From Macrostomum hystrix (lineage: Eukaryota > Platyhelminthes > Macrostomidae), in NCBI GenBank assembly GCA_950097015.1, contig CATNEN010000032.1, positions 1,798,001 through 1,862,000 of the forward strand: DNA of 64,000 nucleotides, given 5' to 3'. This document shows positions 56,161-64,000 of this stretch, piece after piece. The translations under genes and the position numbers were made by a program. The first letter of the stretch is position 1; every line of letters begins with the position of its first letter. Below the pieces are notes generated by a model, which ran no database searches, had not been told where the DNA came from, and was given only the letters and a program-made list of their open reading frames with translations.

Positions 56161-56699
56161 CAGTCTGTAGGGATCCGACTTATCTGAGTGAAAGTAATGT
56201 TCCAAATTCCTCACCCTGCCATCGACCTGTCAGTCAGCATGTGTGCAGTGGCAAATTTGTCCGATCAAAGTCTTTAAAAAGCTATCTATAATTCAGTTAT
56301 TGTGAAGACGTACAGCAGAGCGTTAGTCCTTGCTCACAGGGCTAACCTATGTAGACTAGCGACAGAGACAAACTTGCAGATTTGCAGCTATGCATATTTT
56401 ATGCATGCCATGAGCTACACTGTCCCTCTTGAAAAAGGCTGTTTTGCATTTCATTTGCGTTCTTGACACTGTCTCTCTTTCTATCACCCCGTTTAGAGCT
56501 CTGGTGCCTTACTGACTATCATGGCTAGAGCTTTATTCATACCTTTTCGCAGCTCTGTCCAATTGCTAGAATGGCAGACCCAGCAGCTGAACCTGGATGC
56601 ATCTAACTCTCTCGCCTAAAACCTGAGAGGTAGAATGAACTGAGATCACGATATCAGGAAATAAAGAAGAGAGCGTCAATTTACAATTTGGGCCACCAT

Positions 56700-57345
56700 G
56701 CACAGGATCTAGTGGGGCCACTACTTTGGGATCTTGTGGGCAACTTACTTTGGGGTCACCACTTTGGGATCTTGGATCTAGAGATCTTGGGAGCTGCCAA
56801 CTTGGGATCTTGGATCTAGAGATCTTGGGAGCTGCCAACTTGGGATCTTGGATCTAGAGATCTTGGGAGCTGCCAACTTGGGATCTGTGGAGGCAGTAAC
56901 ATGGGATCTGGGGAGACAGCTACGATCTGGGGAGACAGCTACATGGGATCTTGGGAGACAGCTACATGGGATCTGGGGAGACAGCTACATGGGATCTGGG
57001 GAGACAGCTACATGGGATCTGGGGAGACAGCTACATGGGATCTGGGGAGACAGTAACATGGGATCTGGGGAGACAGCTACATGGGATCTGGGGAGACAGC
57101 TACATGGGATCTGGAGAGACAGCTACATGGGATCTGGGGAGACAGCTACATGGGATCTGGGGAGACAGCTACATGGGATCTGGGGAGACACACGGGATCT
57201 GGGTAGACAGCTACATGGGATCTGGGGAGGCAGCTACATGGGATCTGGGGAGACAGCTACATGGGATCTGGGGAGGCAGCTACATGGGATCTGGGGAGAC
57301 AGCTACATGGGATCTGGGGAGGCAGCTACATGGGATCTTGGGAGC
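56700..57345. repeat. gatctt-type and 23-bp minisatellites
   Basis: 56760-56880 holds about three 39-bp units (gatcttggatctagagatct, then tgggagctgccaacttg). From 56925 a 23-bp unit, acatgggatctggggagaca-gct, repeats about 18 times. Both share the gggatct word, so one may have grown from the other. Confidence 0.92.
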
Positions 57346-57549
57346 TACCACGATAGGATCTGTGCAGCCGCCATGGGATCTGGGAGTCGTTTGATGTAGT
57401 CAAAACAGTGAAGGAATTTGGCAGCCGCAAGGGCAACAATGATGTCAGATTGAAAATAAAGAAAATGACAACCTGCTTTTGCTTTAAATGTAAATGCTGT
57501 GAAAACGAACAATACTACACGGCCTCAGCACCCCAGTGGCAAAGCCGAA

Positions 57550-57586
57550 GTCGGCCCGAACTCGGGTGGGCCGAGTTCGGGCCGAC
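57550..57586. repeat. perfect GC-rich hairpin: 16-bp stem, 5-nt loop
   Basis: gtcggcccgaactcgg, then loop gtggg, then ccgagttcgggccgac. A third related word, ctcgggccgac, follows at 57613-57623. It may be the end of a MITE-like element or a structured RNA element. No gene overlaps it. Confidence 0.8.
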
Positions 57587-58030
57587 CTCGGGGGGTTGAC
57601 GGCGGTTCTATCTCGGGCCGACAAACACGGGCTAAATGTATGGGATGTACATGAACGAATACATCAACATGTACATGAACTTTATGAAACGATTTTATTA
57701 TCAGTCGATTTACTGATGTTTGATGATAATGCATGCATTTAGCAGGTGAGATTGGGCATGCAGATTGCAGATATAAAGACTGTAAAACTAGAAAGAACAA
57801 AACGTATTGATAGGCAATAAACATGCAGAAACCTAACAGAGAAGCAACTGCATGGAACAGATGAGGATGGCAGTATCGAAATATGGCTGTCAACAACAGT
57901 AAATGCTGCGCGATTCGAGAATAACATTGGTGACATGAGATATATAAGAGAGACTGCAGTCACAAAACCAGTCAGGCCAGTCTATTGAGGATCATTGATG
58001 ACTATGGGGATCAGCCAAACATCCCTCACG

Positions 58031-58816
58031 CTACTGCTGCGGCTGCTCAGTCTCCATGGGAACGTCCTTCAGCTGCGGCTTCTCCGGAGCTGGCGGAGCT
58101 TCAAACGGCGCCTCGATGCAGAGCCGGCCGTCGTGGCTGAGCTTGCTCACCACTTGGTCCATCTTGGTGCCCGGTGGCAGCTGGAAGATCCTTTCCAGAC
58201 GCTTGTGCACCCTCTGCCCCCCAGCCTCCTGTTTGTGCTCCGCCTCCACGAGCACGCAGTCATCCTGCTGACGGACGCGAATCTCGCTCGGCTGGAACTC
58301 ACGCACTGACAGTTCGGCCTTGAACCGCTTGCTACCGTCCTCCGCCTGCACCACCTGGCCGGACCCATCGGACTGCAGGTCGCCTCGAAGCAGATTACGC
58401 AGCTCGTCCCACACCGACTCCCCTTGCTGCTGCTGCTGCAATTGCTGCTGTTGCTCCTTGAAAGGTGCGCGCAGCACCAGCATGCCGTCACGAGTGAAGC
58501 CGCTGTTCAGCTTCTCGGCATCGACCTCCTCTGGTAGCTCCACCGTCCGCTTCACCTCAGTCACGTCCTCACCGTTTTCCATCCGAGCTACCACTCGCAC
58601 CTTTCGCTCCTCGCGCTTCACCGACACGTCCTTCGGTGAGAATCCGCGAAGATCCACGGTGCGGCTCCACTGGCGCGGCCTCCTCGGACCTCTATGCTGC
58701 AGCAGCTGCACCAAAGGATCGTATTCTGGTGTCAGCCAGTCGTCCAACTCGCTTAGGGCTGCCACGAGAGGCAACGAGTGGGTGTAGGCAGTGCTCGGTG
58801 AGATCCACAGTGACAT
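58031..58816 (-). CDS. small heat-shock protein with two alpha-crystallin domains (261 aa)
   Basis: A cytosolic ATP-independent holdase chaperone. The start is ATG 58816 (MSLWISPSTAYTHSLPL), since a longer reading would need a TTG. The first alpha-crystallin domain spans about 47-119 (SRTVDLRGFSPKDVSV to GFTRDGMLVLRAPF). A glutamine-rich linker follows (122-131), then the second domain at about 161-238 (RFKAELSVREFQPSEIRV to LSHDGRLCIEAPF). Two tandem domains in one chain are known mainly from flatworms (Taenia Tsp36, Schistosoma p40), whereas most animals have one. The tail lacks a clear IxI motif. The gene is intronless, as usual for heat-shock genes needed during splicing arrest, and carries a TATA box and heat-shock elements upstream. 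Confidence 0.93.
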   Translation of the reverse strand: MSLWISPSTAYTHSLPLVAALSELDDWLTPEYDPLVQLLQHRGPRRPRQWSRTVDLRGFSPKDVSVKREERKVRVVARMENGEDVTEVKRTVELPEEVDAEKLNSGFTRDGMLVLRAPFKEQQQQLQQQQQGESVWDELRNLLRGDLQSDGSGQVVQAEDGSKRFKAELSVREFQPSEIRVRQQDDCVLVEAEHKQEAGGQRVHKRLERIFQLPPGTKMDQVVSKLSHDGRLCIEAPFEAPPAPEKPQLKDVPMETEQPQQ

Positions 58817-58930
58817 GGTACTCTCTGACAGGTTTGTATCACAATTTAATATTGGCAATTGCTTATTGTTTAGATAGCTAACTTTCTCTCGCCTGGTTGA
58901 ATCCTGATCCGTCGCTCATTCACCCGTATT

Positions 58931-58939
58931 GCTTTTATA
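58931..58939 (-). promoter_or_regulatory. TATA box of the small heat-shock gene
   Basis: TATAAAAGC on the minus strand, about 115 bases before the ATG and 13 bases downstream of the nearest heat-shock element. Confidence 0.75.
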
Positions 58940-58951
58940 GACAGTCCAGAA

Positions 58952-58969
58952 GAATATTCTTGAATTTTC
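58952..58969 (-). promoter_or_regulatory. heat-shock element, four alternating blocks
   Basis: On the plus strand gaa-ta-ttc-tt-gaa-tt-ttc, four GAA/TTC blocks in exact 5-bp register, the consensus site for HSF trimers. It lies just upstream of the TATA box. Confidence 0.85.
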
Positions 58970-58988
58970 TTCCCTATGACTCATGAAA

Positions 58989-59001
58989 GAAAGTTCTAGA
59001 A
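58989..59001 (-). promoter_or_regulatory. second heat-shock element
   Basis: gaa-ag-ttc-ta-gaa, three perfect blocks. It lies 20 bp from the first element. Confidence 0.8.
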
Positions 59002-59093
59002 TTTATTAGAAATCCTAAAATAATCTAATAAAATGTTTCGATTTCTACTGTTAGTAGACAAAATGGACTCAATCGGATGATTCCGTATTACTT

Positions 59094-59106
59094 TTCGAGA
59101 ATTTTC
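59094..59106 (-). promoter_or_regulatory. third heat-shock element
   Basis: ttc-ga-gaa-tt-ttc, three perfect blocks about 160 bp upstream of the TATA box. Confidence 0.7.
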
Positions 59107-60318
59107 CAGATTTCTTCAAGTACAAAAATTCTTTTTATAATAATTTGCTTATTTCCATTTTCAAGAGCAATGAATTTACTCCTTGCAAAATGTGAATTTC
59201 GTAATGAAAAGTAAAAAATGCTTGCTTTCTCTCGCAAGTGAATCTGTTTAGCATATACAAATGTAAGATCCAGCCGGTGAAATATTATATTATCATTGAT
59301 GTTGATAATGACATATTATAGACTCTTATTTGCTTTTTCTCATTAATAAAGCGTCGATATATTTAAAATGTGTCTATAGAAATTGCGCTTAAGAAAACAA
59401 AACAAAGTAGATAGTATTTGTGCTTCTTTCTTTAATAATTGAATAATAAAGAATGAGTTCCAAAGAAACAACAACAAAGATAACAAATCGACAAGTCAAT
59501 GTGTCTAATTAACACGCGTGGAAATAACTGACCAAACGGCAGGGGAGCTTTACCAGAAATGACACCAGGGATTACTATAGAAAAAGACGACACTAAATAA
59601 TAAACTAAACAGTGTTGTGGCCTCGGGATCACTTTGCCGGTGAATCCAGTTGCAACATTTTTTACCTTAGCCGGGTAGGAAATTCAGAGCCTGGATACAA
59701 ATAGACACGGAGACACAAATACGTGATTTCGGAGGGGACAGAGGACTCCGCGCATCAGCATTGGCACACTTTCGATTTCGCAGGATGCACGCTTAGACTG
59801 TAAATAGCTTATGTTTTGCCGCTTGTCCTTGTTAATTTTGGTTATTTAACAGTTAATATAAACTAACAAAAACTGTGAATTATTACAAAAAAGTCTTGAA
59901 TTTGTATTGATGAATCAATTTCTAAAGGATAAACCAGAGACAACAGTGGCCGATCAAAACGAATCACTTTAGGGGATTTTAGTAACGCGCAGTTTTCATA
60001 ATTAAAAACAGAACATCGAAACATTAGGGTAAATTAGAAGCTGGTTTCTTGTTATTGATCAAATATGTCAACTGCAAGCCTATAAGTGAATGAACTGGGC
60101 AGAAGGATAAAAAATCGCTAAGAAAGGGTCTGTTAGGGTCGTAGAGTGAGAAATTTCAATATGGAAACACGAGGGAGCGGGATGGGTACTATAGGGTCTT
60201 AGCTGGAAATGCCTTGACTAACTTCCGCTCCATGCTTTGTTTGCAGCGCTCAATGAATAAATAAATGAGTTGGGCTATTCAGTTACTCCCAGTTAATGCA
60301 CAACCAGCGCATGCTTTT
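59107..60318. other. intergenic; probably includes the calreticulin 3' UTR
   Basis: AT-rich with no ORF that shows a domain. Confidence 0.4.
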
Positions 60319-62125
60319 TTATAGCTCGTCCTTGGTTTCTTTCTTGTCAGCCTCGTCCTTCTCCTCCTTCTTGTCGGCCTCCTCCTTCTTCTTGGCCTCC
60401 TCCTCAGCCTTCTTCTTGTCCTCCTCCTCTTTGCGCTTCTTCTCCTCCTCTTCGGCCTTCTTTCTGTCCTCCTCGTCCTGTTTGTCCTTCATCTTCTTCT
60501 CTCCCTCGACTGTCTTCTTGAAGGTCTCCTCGGCGTAGGCCTTGGCCTCGGCCGGGTCGTTGCCAACGAAGACATTGTCGAAGATGGAGCCCGATTTCAC
60601 CTGCCACAAATCGAAGCCGATGGCACCAATGTCGGAGTACTTGTACAGCTCGCTATCTGGGGAATAATCCGGGTTGTCAATCTCCGGGTGCACCCATTTG
60701 CCCTTGTAGGCCGGGTTGTCAATCTGCTTTGGCTTCCAGTCGCCCTTGTAATCTGGATTGTCAACCATCGGCGGCTCCCATTCGCCATCCATCTCGTCGT
60801 CCCAATCATCAGGCTTCTTGGCTTTGGGATCCGGGATGGTCTTGGGCTTGTCCCAGTCCTCCGGCTTCGTGTCAGTGGGGTCGTCGATCTTCTCGCGCTC
60901 GTCCCAGTCGTCAGGCTTCTTGGCAGCCGGGTCCTTGATCTTCTTAGCCGGCAGGAAGTCCCAGTCGGCCTCTAGCTCGCCGCCCTCGGCCCGCTCGTTG
61001 TCAATGAGCACCTCGTAGGTATTGTCCGGCTTCACAATCAGTGTGTACAGATGGGTCAGCTCGTCGTCTTTGCAGCGAATCTCCTTCTTGGTGAGTAGAT
61101 TTTTGCCCTTGTAGTTGAAGATGACATGCACCTTCTTGGTACCAGGTCCACAGATGTCTGGACCAAACATGATCTTGTAGGGTGTGTCGCCATGGAAGTT
61201 CTTTTGGTCGACATCGCTGCCAAGGACCTTGACATAGCCGCCGCCACAGTCAATGTTCTGCTCGTGCTTCACCTGGAACTGGATGACCAGTGGCTTTCCA
61301 GCATTGGAGAAAGGCGAGTTGAACTTAGCACTAATACCATAGAACTTGGCATCCTGCGAGGTCTTGATACCCTTGTCCTTCTCAGCATCATTGTAGAACT
61401 TCCCAGCAGTCCATTCCCACTTGCCCTGGTCGCTGCCTTTGTAGGTAGACTCTACCCAGCGATCTTTCCATGATGCTGAAATGCAGATTGCAGAAGAACG
61501 AATGTTAAGTAAGATAAAGCTATTAAAACATTTTATTTCAATTTTTATAATAATTAGCTACATATGAAGTTATTTATAGCTACATGTGATTGCCTGTTAA
61601 CTAATTAAATAATAGGGGGGGCCTATATATATAGGATTTTATATAATTATACTTAGGCATAATAATGAAAATTATTACAAAACTAGCTACCTTGCATGTA
61701 GCCTAGTTCACAATGTTTTAGGCCAGGGAAAAACTATATTAAATATTACTCTATAGCTAGCTAGTTTTGATTTAAACCACTGCATACTCTATAAAAAGGA
61801 GAATTGTATTACATCTGTATTCTATTCATAAATGTAGGCCCTAACTTAAGACTTAGAGGGTTGGCTTACAATTGATTTTAAGCATGTAGTCCAGTTGGGA
61901 AAATAATTAGCTAGCTAAAACATGTTATAAAAAGCTATTAGGAACTTCAAATTACATGCAGAAAAATTGGTCAGGTTGATTCCAGGTTTTGTTGCGAAGT
62001 AAATAATGTAAGTCAAGACTTATGTTCGATTCAAGCGACTTACCATCCAAAAACTCTTCCTTGAAGAAGACTTCACCGCAGGCAAAAGCAAGCAGTGCAA
62101 ATGCCAGAAAGCTCGAAAACCACAT
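60319..62125 (-). CDS. CALR: calreticulin (412 aa, two exons)
   Basis: ER-lumen lectin chaperone and Ca2+ store. Exons 62125-62044 and 61475-60319; intron of 568 bp, split codon GAT G|CA. Residues 1-17 form the signal peptide (MWFSSFLAFALLAFACG), followed by EVFFKEEFLD. The globular domain has KHEQNIDCGGGY at 97-108 and the family motif IMFGPDICGP. The P-domain has three type-1 repeats (KDPAAKKPDDWDE; DDPTDTKPEDWDK; PDPKAKKPDDWDD) and three type-2 repeats (GEWEPPMVDNPDYKG and two relatives), the normal 3+3. The C-domain alternates Lys and Glu and ends KDEL, the ER retrieval signal. Length and order are typical. An ERSE-like element lies 130 bp upstream of the ATG. Confidence 0.97.
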
Positions 62126-62256
62126 ACTATTGCTTAATATTTTCGCTAACAGTTTAATACGGATAAATGACAACTGTGAAAGGAAACGGGGATTGTAAGA
62201 AAAGACTGCGATGAGCAAGTCGACGAATTTAAAGTAGAAAATTGTAGCGTGTTTTG

Positions 62257-62275
62257 CATGGCGTGCGCTGATTGG
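62257..62275 (-). promoter_or_regulatory. ER-stress response element-like site of calreticulin
   Basis: Minus strand ccaat-cagcgcacg-ccatg. This matches CCAAT-N9-CCACG with one substitution and exact spacing, about 130 bases upstream of the ATG. Mammalian calreticulin promoters use the same element (NF-Y plus ATF6). Confidence 0.55.
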
Positions 62276-63515
62276 CTGTCCATGATTCTGCCATTCTAGA
62301 ATTTGCAATGCAAAAACATTCTCGTAATTTACGCATAAAGCAAAATTTACAAAATACTGAGGATATTGAACTGTGAAGTTTAGTTTCTTTTTCTTCTTTT
62401 AGAGACTAAATTTAATAAAAATACACGAAGATCAGTCATTATTTTGCTTGTTTTTTTCTATATCTTTTTACATTTTGCATTTGGGAAAAGTCCAAGACTA
62501 CTAAAATATGTACGTTAATTTAGACGTCGGTGATAAAATCCTATCGATCTAAGCGTTACCATACTGTCTACCAAAGTCCACAGAAGCGCACAAGCCAATA
62601 AAAAGCAATATTGACTATTGGCATAGCAACGTAGTTATTTTACGTAATTTTTTTAAAGAGCAGTATATCTATCTTTTGAAGTTCATTGGATGTATACATG
62701 TATTTAGGGCACAATTAAGTTAATATATTAATTTTGTAATTATTTGTGCCAAAATACACATGCACATCCTTATTTTGTTAAAAGGAAACAAAATTATTTA
62801 AAGATTTTTTGCTGTTGGCAAATCAATTCCTATTAATATATATTTATTTAAAAGTCATTCACCAGAACCATTCTTAATCGACACAAAGGGCTAACAGACA
62901 AAACTGTTTGACGTTTCTATTTTTCACCAACTGAGAACATTGGTCGTCAAAAATGTAGCTTTAAGCTGGTTATGTCCAACGATATATATCTAAATAATAT
63001 ACGAGTACTCTTTGGTCATGTCGAATGCTAGCATTAAGTTCATTTTTTATAAACTCATTATTGCTTTATCATTATAAAAAATGTGGGATTATTTAGGAAT
63101 TTATTTATAATTTAGGAATACGACACGTAAACCTCTTCTTGCTTGACTAATCTTCAAAAACATTTTGACTCAGACTTTTCGTATCTAAGTGCAACTAAAA
63201 TAAATGGGCCAAAAAGTCAACTTGGAATAATAGCAATTTGTTTTTTTTCTGAAAGTTTTAAGAATGAAAGATCAGTACTTCTTTTGGTACTAAAGCTTTA
63301 GCTGCGCATAAATTTATTTTTAGTACAAGTCTACAGCGCCAGCAGTACATTCTGCGGTGGATCACTGATCGTACCGAATAATAGATACCAAATTGTGGAT
63401 AACGCACGCAAGCGGAGTACAAAGTAATAAGTACCAAAAATATTTTTTCTGACTGCTCCTGGCAACAGACTGTAAATCATCGAATGCCTTCAATCATAGC
63501 ATAATCGGATCCTCA
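62276..63515. other. AT-rich intergenic DNA, no gene seen
   Basis: Only short chance ORFs. Confidence 0.4.
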
Positions 63516-63698
63516 CTACACTAGATGTACAGCTTCTCTTAAGGCGAAGAAATAAATTAAACAAGAAAGCGTCATCAACATGGGTATAAATGCCGGATTC
63601 CTTTCAACGATGGTAATAATAACAGCAATAAACAATAATAACGCGTACAGGACACACGCTACCGCGATGTGGCTAGTAGGGCACTTAAAAAAGCGTGG
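63516..63698 (-). CDS. small hydrophobic ORF with two transmembrane segments, doubtful
   Basis: An open frame of about 60 codons containing HIAVACVLYALLLFIAVIIT and MLMTLSCLIYFFALREAVHL. It has no ATG at its beginning (a GTG is the nearest start codon) and an in-frame stop not far upstream. If real it must be a terminal exon, but I saw no clear acceptor. The two evenly spaced spans argue mildly against chance. Confidence 0.2.
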   Translation of the reverse strand, partial: PRFFKCPTSHIAVACVLYALLLFIAVIITIVERNPAFIPMLMTLSCLIYFFALREAVHLV

Positions 63699-63889
63699 CA
63701 CAGTTGTAGTAAAGAGGTTTCAGATAATAGTTGTCATACTGGATAAAAAAATATGAAATCATCCATTATACAGAGTGGCGGATAGCTGCTAGAGGACATT
63801 TCAGCTGAAGTGCCTTACCTTATCTGGCTCTTCGCTTGCCCACTAACAATCATTATACTATTGCTATCTTTGCAGACTTATCATCGTAA

Positions 63890-64000
63890 TCTCTATCCAT
63901 GTCCTAATCCTTCACTCAGACGCATCTCTATCCCTGTCCTAATCCTTCACTCAGACACATTTCTATCCATGTCCTAATCCTTCACTCAGACGCATCTCTA
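63890..64000. repeat. 35-bp tandem repeat running off the window end
   Basis: tctctatccatgtcctaatc-cttcactcagacgca in three copies with few changes, continuing past 64000. Confidence 0.9.

Noticed and set aside
57525-57896. 123-codon minus-strand ORF over the GC hairpin
   Set aside because: Depends on the repeat hairpin and has no domain.

Overview
This is eukaryotic nuclear DNA from an invertebrate animal. It has spliced genes with GT-AG introns from 47 bp to 7 kb, poly(A) signals, tRNA-derived SINEs, a LINE remnant, a BEL/Pao LTR retrotransposon and an exceptional load of minisatellites. The single-chain small heat-shock protein with two alpha-crystallin domains is typical of flatworms. 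Together with the moderate GC content and the repeat load, it makes a platyhelminth (for example a free-living macrostomid-like worm) my best guess. That is an inference, not a proof.

Layout. 0.2-2.6 kb (minus): C-terminal part of a SMARCC/SWI3 chromatin-remodelling subunit, followed by a frameshifted LINE tail. 3-9.3 kb: mostly AT-rich, with a fold-back element, a four-TM protein and one unidentified exon. 9.3-23 kb: repeat territory, comprising a 3-kb purine-rich 30-bp minisatellite, two GA-rich arrays, a (TCTG)n tract grown out of a SINE, two SINE families, a hammerhead-ribozyme-like motif at 14.5 kb, and a single-exon acidic polyQ protein ending in a CaaX box. 23.35-31.2 kb (plus): a two-exon KChIP-type EF-hand gene whose 7-kb intron holds a BEL/Pao element with visually identical LTRs but no reverse-transcriptase core. 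33-40 kb: a frameshifted membrane-protein exon, an unidentified two-exon gene, an intronless LAMMER/CLK kinase and one orphan exon. 44.6-51.4 kb (plus): a five-exon C2H2 zinc-finger gene whose third intron carries a Crypton-type tyrosine-recombinase ORF with splice-compatible ends. 52.6-55.4 kb (minus): a four-exon, 226-aa unidentified gene whose introns and 5' flank are filled by different minisatellites. 58-62.1 kb (minus): a tandem-ACD small heat-shock protein with a textbook heat-shock promoter, then calreticulin with a near-consensus ER-stress element.

How the genes relate. There is no operon logic. The one functional grouping is the neighbouring chaperone pair: a cytosolic small HSP under heat-shock elements, and ER calreticulin under an ERSE-like element. 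The most promising observations are the Crypton-derived domain that could be a cassette exon of the zinc-finger gene, the triplicated C2H2 plus WKxGxFG module in the same protein, the hammerhead-like motif beside a tRNA B-box, and the young BEL copy that kept its reading frame while losing its RT.
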